The notes: generated by a model not told the origin, from the letters alone. Positions 6,728-13,192 are shown, counted from the first letter of the stretch. The stretch is 13,386 nt of DNA from Actinomycetota bacterium (GCA_003242605.1 QGUZ01000125.1:1-13386); one strand, 5' to 3'. Numbers and translations are program-made.

Positions 6728-7199
6728 AACCGACTAAACGGACAACCCTCTCATATGGGACATCTCTTCTGATCGGTTGGGGGTGGATCGACCTTCCCGT
6801 GCGATCCCCGGCAGGGACCGCAGGCGGGCGCACGGCGTCCGGGTCTGCGGTGGCCCGGGCGGCGGCCGAGGTGCGCGAGAGCCCGCTCGCCTGGACCGGC
6901 CCGCGCCGGTCCGGGGGCGGCCGGGCGTGGACGTCGTCCGTGGCGGCCGGGGTCGGCGGGGCATTTCGACCGGCCGGCTCCGTGGCGCGGAGACGCCGCC
7001 GGTACGGCCAAGCCCGTCACGCGCGCGGCCGGATGCGGCTCGGCCGTACGGCACGGCGGGCGGAGGGGTGTGACCGTCCCGGCGCACGTGCGGGTGGCGC
7101 ACCGATACCGGGAGGTTTGCGACGAATGGGCGATTCCCGGGGCTTCCGATTCGGCATGAGGGCGGGCCGGCGGCCGCGGGTTTTGTCAGGCTGGCTGTG
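6728..7199. other. Intergenic region between divergent hydrolase and photolyase genes
   Basis: About 470 bases separate the two divergent start codons. Reading frames that cross it on either strand encode only Arg/Gly/Pro/Ala-rich low-complexity peptides without a domain, start signal or codon-position bias, so I see no gene. It should hold the promoters of both neighbours, but I could not identify convincing -35/-10 pairs. The one clear structure is the long imperfect inverted repeat at 7002-7049. Confidence 0.6.
7002..7049. repeat. Long imperfect inverted repeat
   Basis: The arm at 7002-7014 (GTACGGCCAAGCC) matches the reverse complement of 7037-7049 (GGCTCGGCCGTAC) at 12 of 13 positions, around a 22-base loop. 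It lies about 150 bases before the photolyase start. It could form a hairpin in RNA from either strand or be a spaced protein-binding site. Confidence 0.5.
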
Positions 7200-8501
7200 A
7201 TGGACACCATAATCGTGCTGCTCAACCGGGATCTCCGGGTGCACGACCACCCGGCCCTCGCCGCCGCCTGCGCCCGCGCCCGCCGTGTCGTCCCGCTGTT
7301 CGTGGCCGATCCGGCCCTTCCCCCGCGCCGCCGCGCGGGCTTCCTCGCCGACGCGCTGCTCGATCTGCGCGCCTCGCTGCGGCGCCGGGGCGGCGAGCTG
7401 ATCCTCCGGCGCGGCGATCCGGTGGCCGAGACGATGCGCCTGGTGGACGAGGTCGGCGCGCAGGCGGTGTGGGTGAGCGCCGACGTCACCAGGTACGCCC
7501 GGCGCCGGGAGCGGCGCCTCGCGGCCGAGTGCGCGCGGCGGCGCCTCGACTTCCGCACGTTCCCGGGGGTGACCGTGATCCCGCCGGACGCGCTGCGGCC
7601 GGCGGGCGGTGACCACTACCGCATCTTCACCCCCTACTGGCGGGCCTGGTCCGCCGAGCGGCGGCGCCCCGTCGTGCCGCCGCCGCCCGTGGTGCGGGTC
7701 CCGGAGGGGCTGGACCCGGGGCCGCCGCCGCTGCCCGAGGCCGAGCCGTACCGGTCGCTGCGGGGCGGCGAGACCGAGGGCCGCCGCCGCATGACGTTAT
7801 GGCTGCGGCACTGCCTGGAGAGCTACGCCGAGACCAAGGACGACCTGGCGGGGGAGACCACCTCGCGGCTCAGCCCGTACCTGCACTTCGGCTGCATCTC
7901 GCCGCTCGAGCTCGCCACCGCCGGGGCGGCGAGTGAGGAGTTCGTGCGGCGGCTGTGCTGGCGCGACTTCCACCACCAGGTCACCCTCGCCTTCCCGGAG
8001 ATCGACCGGCGGGAGTACCGGCCGCGCGGGCGGCGCTGGAACGACGACAAGGACGTCGTCGCGGCCTGGCGCGAGGGCCGGACCGGCATGCCGATCGTGG
8101 ACGCCGCCATGCGCCAGCTCGCCGCGGAGGGCTGGCTGCACGACCGCGCCCGCCTGATCGCGGCCGCCTACCTCACCCGGTGCCTCGGCGTGGACTGGCG
8201 GATCGGCGCCGAGCACTTCGCCGAGCACCTGCTCGACGCCGACGTCGCGGTCAACTGCGGCAGCTGGCAGTGGGTGGCCGGCACCGGCAACGACACCCGG
8301 CCGCGGCGGGCGTTCAACCCGGTACGGCAGGCCAAGCGCTTCGACCCCGACGGCGAGTACGTGCGCCGGTACGTGCCCGAGGTCGGCCACCTGCCCCGCA
8401 CGCTCGTCCACGAGCCGTGGAAGACCGGCGTGATCCGTCACTACCCCCGGCCGATCACCCTCGACTGGGACCCCGTCGACCAGGACCTTCGCGACGACTA
8501 G
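7200..8501 (+). CDS. phr: Deoxyribodipyrimidine photolyase (class I-type cryptochrome/photolyase family)
   Basis: The enzyme uses blue light and FAD to split cyclobutane pyrimidine dimers in DNA. Residues about 2-130 form the antenna-binding alpha/beta domain (IIVLLNRDLRVHDHPAL, then YRIFTPYWRAW near 140). From about residue 200 comes the FAD-binding helical domain: ETTSRLSPYLHFGCISP, LCWRDFHHQV, GRTGMPIVDAAMRQL, GWLHDRARLIAAAYL, then VNCGSWQWVAGTGND and RAFNPVRQAKRFD. The Trp in GSWQW corresponds to the proximal tryptophan of the electron-transfer chain. Length, 433 residues, is slightly short of the usual 450-480. I start at ATG 7200 rather than the adjacent GTG 7197; the difference is one residue and neither has a clear ribosome site. 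Photolyase activity rather than a signalling cryptochrome is inferred. Confidence 0.93.
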   Translation: MDTIIVLLNRDLRVHDHPALAAACARARRVVPLFVADPALPPRRRAGFLADALLDLRASLRRRGGELILRRGDPVAETMRLVDEVGAQAVWVSADVTRYARRRERRLAAECARRRLDFRTFPGVTVIPPDALRPAGGDHYRIFTPYWRAWSAERRRPVVPPPPVVRVPEGLDPGPPPLPEAEPYRSLRGGETEGRRRMTLWLRHCLESYAETKDDLAGETTSRLSPYLHFGCISPLELATAGAASEEFVRRLCWRDFHHQVTLAFPEIDRREYRPRGRRWNDDKDVVAAWREGRTGMPIVDAAMRQLAAEGWLHDRARLIAAAYLTRCLGVDWRIGAEHFAEHLLDADVAVNCGSWQWVAGTGNDTRPRRAFNPVRQAKRFDPDGEYVRRYVPEVGHLPRTLVHEPWKTGVIRHYPRPITLDWDPVDQDLRDD

Positions 8502-8526
8502 CGCGGCGGACCGGCGGCGCGTCGGC

Positions 8527-8556
8527 CCCCGGGGCGGTGCGGGGCCGTCCCCGGGG
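8527..8556 (+). terminator. Possible GC-rich hairpin after photolyase
   Basis: CCCCGGGG occurs at 8527-8534 and again at 8549-8556. Each copy is self-complementary and the two can pair around a 14-base loop, 25 bases after the photolyase stop. There is no T-tract and the surrounding sequence is so GC-rich that alternative pairings exist. Confidence 0.35.
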
Positions 8557-8656
8557 CGCGCGGGGCCGCTCCCGCACGTACGGGACGGCCGGGCGGGCCG
8601 CGGCGGCCGGGGCCGGTGAGCGGCCTCGGCGGTACGGCGGGCCGCCGCGGCCACGG

Positions 8657-8665
8657 TTATCCACA
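8657..8665 (+). promoter_or_regulatory. DnaA box (perfect consensus word)
   Basis: TTATCCACA matches the canonical high-affinity DnaA box exactly. It sits in the intergenic region 74 bases before the start of the uncharacterised gene at 8739, in otherwise very GC-rich DNA where this word is improbable. It is a single site, with no cluster, no AT-rich unwinding element and no dnaA or dnaN nearby, so not an origin. A transcriptional or DnaA-titrating role is possible. Confidence 0.5.
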
Positions 8666-8678
8666 GAACCGCGTTCTG
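8664..8678. repeat. Short perfect inverted repeat overlapping the DnaA box
   Basis: CAGAAC-CGC-GTTCTG is a perfect 6-bp dyad with a three-base spacer, sharing two bases with the DnaA box. It resembles an SOS box but has one base too few between GAAC and GTTC. Confidence 0.4.
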
Positions 8679-8738
8679 CTGGGCGGCGGTGGCGACCGGC
8701 GGCGCATGCTGTGGGCGGTTCGACGCAAGGAGGCCGCC

Positions 8739-10091
8739 ATGCAGATCAGCTTCGCCGTGCCCGAGGTGACCACCACGCGCTACCTCGTCACCGTGGACCG
8801 GGCACCGGACGATCCGTCCGCGGTGGTGCCCTGGCGCATCCCCCACCCGCACCGCCGGGAGGCCGCCGCGGCCCTCGGCACCGACCGGCTGACGATCGTC
8901 TGGCACCCGCCCTCCCACGTCGCCGTGGCGAGCACGGCTCCGCCCGCGGCGCAGCCGAGGGCCGCGCTCGTCGCCCGCGCGGCGGCCCGGGCGATCGCGG
9001 ACGCCTACGACGGTGTCGTCACCGATGCGATCACCGGCCGGATCGTCGCCGCCGACCCGGCCCCGTCCCCGGCGGAGGGGACCCTCGCGCTCACCGACGA
9101 CTGGCTCGGGTGGCGCGTCGAGACCCGCGCCGCCCACCCCTCCCACCGGCGGCCCCCGGCCTGCGCCGCCCCGCCGCCCGGGCTGCGCGGCGATCCCGCC
9201 CGATCGGCCCGGACCCGCGGCCCGGCGGACCGGGCCGCCGCGCCGGGCGCCGGGCGAGGGGACGAGGCCCGCGCCACCGGCGGCCGGGCGTGCGCCCGCG
9301 GCCCGCGCTGGTCGGTGACCACACGCGGCCTGTGCCGGTTCGGCCTGCCCGAACTCATGCTGGCGTCCGACGCCTGGGCGCCCGGACGGCACCCCTTCGA
9401 CTTCCTGCGCGCGGCCGCGCAGCGACTGCTCGACGACCACCTCGCCTGGCTCGCGGACCACCCCGCGGGCGGGGTGCGGACGATGTGCGGCCACCTCCGG
9501 ATCGACGGCCGGCGCTGCGCCGCGCGGCGGCCCGGCCACCGCGGCGTCCACCGCCTCCCGCACCCGGCCCCGGTCCCCGGCGCGGCCGTCCGCGCCCACG
9601 GCCACCGGCGGAGCGCGGCCGCCCCCATCGCCGCTCCGCCGTGGCGGTACGCCCTGGTACGGCTCGCCCTCGTGCGCGTGCCGCCCGGTGAGCCGTTCGG
9701 TCATCCGGCGACCCGGGCGGACGCCGCGCGCGTGCCACGGTGGGAAGCGTCACTTCCATCAGATCCGTGGCATATGGAACGGTCCGAGAGGGAAAGCCCG
9801 TGGGCCGAGGCGTCAGGCGCACCGGCCCGGAAGGAGGCACCCTGGCACGTGGCGGCACCCGAGATCCGCCCGGCTCAGGCATTCCCGGAGTGGCCGCCGT
9901 GCGGCACACCGGCGGAGGCGGCGCCCGCGGACGTGCCACGGGGCGCCCGGGCGCCGAAGGCCGGCCCTGCCGTGCAGGTGCTCCGCATCCGGCCGCCGGT
10001 GACGTTCGGCGACGATCCCGGTGGTGCGCCCTGTCTCGCCTGCGCCGGGGCGCCCCCGCTCCGGCAGGACCTGCGGGGGCGAGCGGCGTGA
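8739..10091 (+). CDS. Uncharacterised two-block protein
   Basis: I do not recognise this 450-residue protein. ATG 8739 is preceded by AAGGAGG with five bases between, an excellent ribosome site, so the 41-codon upstream extension of the open frame is rejected. Residues 1-130 look folded and begin MQISFAVPEVTTTRYLVTVD, later LTIVWHPPSHVAV, AARAIADAYDGVVTDAITGR and LTDDWLGWRVE. Residues about 131-188 are an Arg/Pro/Ala-rich linker. A second folded block at about 190-250 contains WSVTTRGLCRFGLPELMLAS and HPFDFLRAAAQRLLDDHLAWL. From about residue 260 to the end the sequence turns low-complexity and the third-position GC bias weakens, so the last 180 residues may be a disordered tail or the remains of a frameshift. 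No signal peptide or membrane segment is visible. Confidence 0.7.
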   Translation: MQISFAVPEVTTTRYLVTVDRAPDDPSAVVPWRIPHPHRREAAAALGTDRLTIVWHPPSHVAVASTAPPAAQPRAALVARAAARAIADAYDGVVTDAITGRIVAADPAPSPAEGTLALTDDWLGWRVETRAAHPSHRRPPACAAPPPGLRGDPARSARTRGPADRAAAPGAGRGDEARATGGRACARGPRWSVTTRGLCRFGLPELMLASDAWAPGRHPFDFLRAAAQRLLDDHLAWLADHPAGGVRTMCGHLRIDGRRCAARRPGHRGVHRLPHPAPVPGAAVRAHGHRRSAAAPIAAPPWRYALVRLALVRVPPGEPFGHPATRADAARVPRWEASLPSDPWHMERSERESPWAEASGAPARKEAPWHVAAPEIRPAQAFPEWPPCGTPAEAAPADVPRGARAPKAGPAVQVLRIRPPVTFGDDPGGAPCLACAGAPPLRQDLRGRAA

Positions 10092-10105
10092 AACATCTAT
10101 GCGTA

Positions 10106-10125
10106 CGAAAATGTCGGCATTTTCG
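10106..10125. promoter_or_regulatory. 20-bp palindrome upstream of the methyltransferase gene
   Basis: CGAAAATG and CATTTTCG form a perfect 8-bp dyad around TCGG. It begins 15 bases after the upstream stop codon and its right end sits where the -35 box of the promoter at 10148 would be. This position suits an operator. A four-base loop would also allow a hairpin, but the AT-rich stem and lack of a T-tract make a terminator less likely. Confidence 0.55.
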
Positions 10126-10147
10126 GCGAAGAAAAGTTCGAGGGCGC

Positions 10148-10153
10148 TATTAT
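10148..10153 (+). promoter_or_regulatory. Candidate -10 box of the methyltransferase gene
   Basis: TATTAT stands out in this GC-rich window and fits the TANNNT -10 pattern. It would start transcription about 80 bases before ATG 10238. The -35 region near 10125-10130 (GGCGAA) is poor, which suggests an activated promoter or an alternative sigma factor. The stretch 10092-10237 is noticeably richer in A and T than the genes around it. Confidence 0.45.
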
Positions 10154-10237
10154 CGCTGCGGTACGGCGATCAGCGAACGCGGAAGCCTTCTTTCCTCGGA
10201 CGTCGCCGGATCATCCAAACGCCCAAGGAGAACGTGC

Positions 10238-11008
10238 ATGACCGAACGCGCCCCTGCCGGTGTCGATGTCAGCACGCCGAACATCGCGCGGATCTACGAC
10301 TACATGCTCGGGGGCAAGGACAACTTCGCCGTCGACCGTGCCGCCGCGGAGCGGGTGCTGAAGGCGTTCCCCGAGTCCCGTGAAGGGGCGCGGCAGCACC
10401 GCGAGTTTCTGGGCAACGTCGTCCGATTCCTCGCCGGCGAAGCGGGCATCACGCAGTTCATCGACATCGGCGCCGGTCTGCCGACCCAGAAAAACGTGCA
10501 CGAGGTCGCCCAAGAGGTCAATCCGGACGCCCGTGTCGTTTATGTCGACAACGACCCGGTGGTGTGCGTGCACGGCAGGGCGTTGCTCGCCAGCTCGCCG
10601 AACGTCGCCATGGTCCAGGCCGACCTGTGCGAGATCGACGACCTGTGGACCAAGGTGCTCGCCACCGGCCTGATCGACGAGAAGGAGCCGGTCGCCGTCC
10701 TGCTCTTCGCGATCCTCCACTTCCTCGAGGACCCGAGCGAGCAGGTCGCCGAGATCCGGCGGCGCATCGCGCCGGGCAGCTACCTCGGCATCTCCCACAT
10801 GGTCCGCAGGCCGGCGCGGGAGGGCGACGTCGCGACGGTGAGCGAGGTCTACGCCGCCTCCGCACCCGGCTTCAACCCGAGGACGGTGGAGGAGATCAAG
10901 GCGTTCCTGGGCGACTTCGAGCTCATCCCGCAGGAGAAGTTCATCCCGCTCCAGGTGGTCGCGCGGCTCTCTTCGATCGGGTGGGGCGGCGTCGGGCGGA
11001 AGCCGTGA
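10238..11008 (+). CDS. SAM-dependent methyltransferase, DUF574 (Methyltransf_19) family
   Basis: The 256-residue product carries the diagnostic N-terminal motif STPNIARIYDYMLGGKDNF (residues 12-30). The SAM-binding core follows: motif I QFIDIGAGLPT (73-83), the acidic strand-2 motif VVYVDNDP (100-107), then VQADL (126-130) and a LLFAILHFL strand (155-163). The C-terminus ends in GVGRKP, close to the usual GVARKP. AAGGAG at 10225-10230 lies seven bases before ATG 10238, fixing the start; the open frame upstream is not coding. Length is near the family norm of 260-275. This family is very abundant in mycelial actinobacteria and its substrates are mostly unknown. It has its own AT-rich promoter region with a palindrome, and the coiled-coil gene follows 36 bases later on the same strand, so the two may be cotranscribed. 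Confidence 0.93.
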   Translation: MTERAPAGVDVSTPNIARIYDYMLGGKDNFAVDRAAAERVLKAFPESREGARQHREFLGNVVRFLAGEAGITQFIDIGAGLPTQKNVHEVAQEVNPDARVVYVDNDPVVCVHGRALLASSPNVAMVQADLCEIDDLWTKVLATGLIDEKEPVAVLLFAILHFLEDPSEQVAEIRRRIAPGSYLGISHMVRRPAREGDVATVSEVYAASAPGFNPRTVEEIKAFLGDFELIPQEKFIPLQVVARLSSIGWGGVGRKP

Positions 11009-11044
11009 GGGAACGTTCGGGGCGGCTCGTACGTCCCGAGTGAC

Positions 11045-12007
11045 GTGACCGATTTCGACGCCACCGCTTCCCACGGCCGGACCGGGCCGGACGACGACAT
11101 CCGCACGCTTCGGGAGCACGTGCGGCGCTTCGAGCGCCTCACCCGCGAGCGGGCCGTGCTCGACACGCGCGTCCGCGAGGTTCGCGCGCTCATCGGCGAG
11201 CTCGAGGCCGCGCTCGCCAAGGAGGAGGGCGACGTCGCCCGGCTGGAGCACGGGTTCCGGGCCTTCCTCGCCGCGCTCACCGGCGGCAAGGAGGAGAGGC
11301 TCGCCCGGGAGCGGGCCGAGGCCGAGGCGGCGCGGCTCCGCCTCGACGGCCAGCGCAACCGGCTCGAGTGGCTGCTGTCCGACCTGCGCGCAGTGGAGGA
11401 AGAGCTCGCCGAGCTCGACGGCGTGCAGCGCCGGTTCGAGGAGGCGCTCGCCCGCAGGGAGCGCGAGCTCCTCGCCTCCGGCGACGCGCGCGCCCGGGAG
11501 CTCACCGGCATCGCCCGCGCGCTCGCCGACGCCGAGGCCGACCTGCGCGAGCATGAGGAGGCGCACCGGGCTGGCGTCTCCGCCGGGCAGGCGGTGGCGC
11601 AGGTGCTGCACAACCTCGGCGCCGCGCGCGGCGCCTCGACCTGGGACATGTTCGGCGGTGGCGGCCTCGCCGACCTCGTCGAGCACGGTCACCTGCGCCA
11701 GGCCGACCAGGCCGCCTGGCACGCCCAGCGCGCCCTCGACGCGTTCGGCCGGGAGCTCGCCGACGTCGGCATCCACGCCGAGCCGCGGCTGCCCGAGATC
11801 GACATGCGCTGGTTCGCCGACATGTTCTTCGACAACATCATCGTCGACGCGGTGCGGCACAGCCGGATCAAGCGCACCGGCGAGGCCGTCGCGGAGGTGG
11901 CCCGGTGGATCGAGGCCACCCTGCATGAGCTCGCCACCCGCCGCGACGGCATCCGCGCCCGGCGCGACGAGCTGCTCGCCCGCCGGGAGGAGCTGCTCAG
12001 CTCCTGA
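11045..12007 (+). CDS. Coiled-coil protein of a widespread uncharacterised family
   Basis: The 320-residue protein is charged and helical. Residues about 18-185 show long runs of Glu, Arg, Leu and Ala in heptad-like spacing, predicting coiled coils. A conserved-looking block follows: STWDMFGGGGLADLVEHG (198-215), then HLRQADQAAWHAQRALDAF. A second block is WFADMFFDNIIVDAVRHSRI (256-275), and a final helix runs to LLARREELLSS. From memory, proteins of unknown function in Firmicutes and other bacteria share the TWDMxGGG...KH...A pattern and the FFDN-like block; I know no assigned role. No signal peptide or membrane segment is seen, so it is probably cytoplasmic. The start GTG 11045 has no clear ribosome site; GTG about 24 codons downstream is an alternative. 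It follows the methyltransferase gene by 36 bases and converges on the thiamine-binding gene. Confidence 0.85.
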   Translation: MTDFDATASHGRTGPDDDIRTLREHVRRFERLTRERAVLDTRVREVRALIGELEAALAKEEGDVARLEHGFRAFLAALTGGKEERLARERAEAEAARLRLDGQRNRLEWLLSDLRAVEEELAELDGVQRRFEEALARRERELLASGDARARELTGIARALADAEADLREHEEAHRAGVSAGQAVAQVLHNLGAARGASTWDMFGGGGLADLVEHGHLRQADQAAWHAQRALDAFGRELADVGIHAEPRLPEIDMRWFADMFFDNIIVDAVRHSRIKRTGEAVAEVARWIEATLHELATRRDGIRARRDELLARREELLSS

Positions 12008-12019
12008 CCGGGGTCAGGA
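12002..12019. terminator. Hairpin containing both convergent stop codons
   Basis: TCCTGACC (12002-12009) pairs perfectly with GGTCAGGA (12012-12019). The plus-strand stop TGA (12005-12007) is in the left arm and the minus-strand stop (12014-12016) is in the right arm. With a relaxed loop it is about a 7-bp stem. No T-tract is present on either side, so it may be a weak bidirectional terminator. Confidence 0.5.
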
Positions 12020-12304
12020 CAGGTGCCGCTCGAGGGACTCGAGCTTGGCGGTCATCGCGCCGGTGACGCCCGGCCGGATGTCGGCCTTGAGGACGAGGCT
12101 GACCCGCGGGGCGACCTCGGCCACCGCCTCGACGGCGCGCTTGACCACGTCCATCACCTCGTCCCACTCGCCCTCGATCGTGGTGAACATCGGGTCGGTG
12201 CGGTTGGGCAGCCCGCTCTCCCGGACGACCTTGACCGCCCGGGCCACCGGCTCGGAGACGCCCTCGCCGACCCCGAGCGGGGTCACGGAGAATGCAACGA
12301 TCAT
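12014..12304 (-). CDS. Thiamine-binding protein, MTH1187/YkoF-like family
   Basis: The 96-residue product starts MIVAFSVTPLGVGEGVSEPV and contains SGLPNRTDPMFTTIEGEWDEVMDVV, the hallmarks of the MTH1187 family (formerly DUF77, Thiamine_BP), and is full length for it. Members are small ferredoxin-like-fold proteins. Some bind thiamine or related hydroxymethylpyrimidine compounds, and a cytoplasmic carrier or sensing role has been suggested. AGGGGG lies about eight bases before ATG 12304. The gene follows uracil-DNA glycosylase by 33 bases on the same strand, so the two are probably cotranscribed, although no functional link is known to me. No TPP riboswitch is visible in the short gap. Confidence 0.9.
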   Translation of the reverse strand: MIVAFSVTPLGVGEGVSEPVARAVKVVRESGLPNRTDPMFTTIEGEWDEVMDVVKRAVEAVAEVAPRVSLVLKADIRPGVTGAMTAKLESLERHLS

Positions 12305-12337
12305 GTGGAAACCCCCTGTGTGCGGCCTGTGGCCACC

Positions 12338-13015
12338 TTAGGGGAGCTTCCAGTCGATGGGCGTCGCCCCCTGCTGCTCGAGCAGGCGGTTCGCCCGGCT
12401 GAACGGCCGCGAGCCGAAGAAGCCGTTCGCGGCCGACATCGGGCTGGGGTGGGCGGACTCGATGCACGGCACCTCGCCGAGCAGCGGCTTGAGGCTGCGG
12501 GCGTCGCGGCCCCACAGGATCGCGACGAGCGGCTTGCCTCGCGCGACCAGGGCGCGGATCGCCTGCTCGGTCACCTCCTCCCAGCCCTTGCCCCGGTGCG
12601 AGGCGGGCTTGCCGGGCCGCACGGTGAGCACCCTGTTGAGCAGGAGCACGCCCTGCTGCGTCCACGGCGTCAGGTCCCCGTTGGAGGGATGCGGGAGGCC
12701 GAGGTCGGACATGTACTCCTTGAAGATGTTCACCAGGCTGCCGGGCAGCCGGCGGACCTCGGGGGAGACCGAGAAGCTCAGGCCGATGGCGTGCCCGGGG
12801 GTGGGGTAGGGGTCCTGCCCGACGATGAGCACCTTCACCTCGTCGAAGGGCTGCTTGAAGGCGCGCAGCACGTTCTCCCCGGCCGGCAGGTAGCCCCGGC
12901 CCGCGGCGATCTCCTGGCGAAGGAACTCGCCGAGCGCTCGGATCCGGCCTTCGACGGGTTCCAGGGCCTTGGCCCAGCCCGCCTCGACGATCTCATGCAA
13001 CGGACGACCTGACAT
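12338..13015 (-). CDS. ung: Uracil-DNA glycosylase, family 1
   Basis: Removes uracil from DNA by cleaving the N-glycosidic bond, starting base-excision repair of deaminated cytosine. The 225-residue product has all the family 1 motifs. The water-activating loop is GQDPYP at 66-71 with catalytic Asp68. The Ser/Pro-rich loop is LPGSLVNIFKE (90-100). Uracil recognition is LLLN (124-127). The DNA-intercalating loop is HPSPMSA (189-195) with His189, followed by GFFGSRPFSRAN. Pro71 replaces the His of E. coli Ung, as is common in actinobacteria. ATG 13015 has only a weak GAG-containing ribosome site but gives the expected N-terminus and length. The gene heads a likely two-gene operon with the thiamine-binding gene. 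Confidence 0.96.
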   Translation of the reverse strand: MSGRPLHEIVEAGWAKALEPVEGRIRALGEFLRQEIAAGRGYLPAGENVLRAFKQPFDEVKVLIVGQDPYPTPGHAIGLSFSVSPEVRRLPGSLVNIFKEYMSDLGLPHPSNGDLTPWTQQGVLLLNRVLTVRPGKPASHRGKGWEEVTEQAIRALVARGKPLVAILWGRDARSLKPLLGEVPCIESAHPSPMSAANGFFGSRPFSRANRLLEQQGATPIDWKLP

Positions 13016-13029
13016 GGCCGTTCACTCTA

Positions 13030-13053
13030 CCCGCGGCCTCCGACAGCCGCGGG
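13030..13053. terminator. Hairpin 1 of three before ung
   Basis: CCCGCGGC (13030-13037) and GCCGCGGG (13046-13053) form a perfect 8-bp stem with an eight-base loop, 15 bases upstream of the ung start. It is probably in the ung leader or part of the termination region of the permease operon. Confidence 0.4.
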
Positions 13054-13086
13054 GTCGTCGCGACGCCGGGCCGGCGCCCGCGTGCC

Positions 13087-13126
13087 GGCCGGGCGGCACC
13101 CCCGCGCAGGGGTGGGCCGCCCGGCC
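13087..13126 (-). terminator. Hairpin 2 of three after the partial permease gene
   Basis: GGCCGGGCGGC (13087-13097) pairs perfectly with GCCGCCCGGCC (13116-13126). An inner ACCCC/GGGGT stem (98-102 with 109-113) extends the structure after a two-base bulge. It forms a strong GC hairpin downstream of hairpin 3 on the minus strand. Confidence 0.55.
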
Positions 13127-13136
13127 CGAACGGGGA

Positions 13137-13177
13137 CCTTCGGCGCCCGTTTGCCCCCGCGAGGCGGGCGCCGAAGG
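13137..13177 (-). terminator. Terminator of the partial sugar permease gene
   Basis: CCTTCGGCGCCCG (13137-13149) and CGGGCGCCGAAGG (13165-13177) form a perfect 13-bp stem with a 15-base loop, beginning 15 bases after the minus-strand stop codon at 13193-13195. No T-tract follows. With hairpin 2 right behind it, this looks like a tandem terminator. Confidence 0.7.
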
Positions 13178-13192
13178 CCGGGGCCCTCCGGG

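Noticed and set aside
6777..7200. Small genes in the hydrolase-photolyase gap
   Set aside because: All frames give Arg/Gly/Ala-rich peptides without ribosome sites or codon-position bias.
8664..8678. SOS box (LexA site) near the photolyase and unknown gene
   Set aside because: The actinobacterial LexA site needs GAAC-N4-GTTC; here the spacer is three bases.
8641..8680. Replication origin
   Set aside because: Only one DnaA box is present, with no cluster, no AT-rich unwinding region and no dnaA or dnaN gene.
8616..8738. Earlier start for the unknown gene
   Set aside because: AAGGAGG five bases before ATG 8739 is decisive and the upstream codons cover the DnaA box and non-coding sequence.
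7797..9704. A 635-codon open frame on the minus strand opposite photolyase and the unknown gene
   Set aside because: Low-complexity composition and antisense to an unmistakable photolyase; long spurious frames are expected at this GC content.
7001..10170. Recurrent GGTACGG words as a dispersed repeat
   Set aside because: The word is short, lies both inside and outside genes, and its spacing and flanks are not conserved.
9740..10237. Upstream extension of the methyltransferase frame
   Set aside because: The family motif starts right after ATG 10238, which has a good ribosome site; the upstream stretch overlaps another gene and an AT-rich promoter region.
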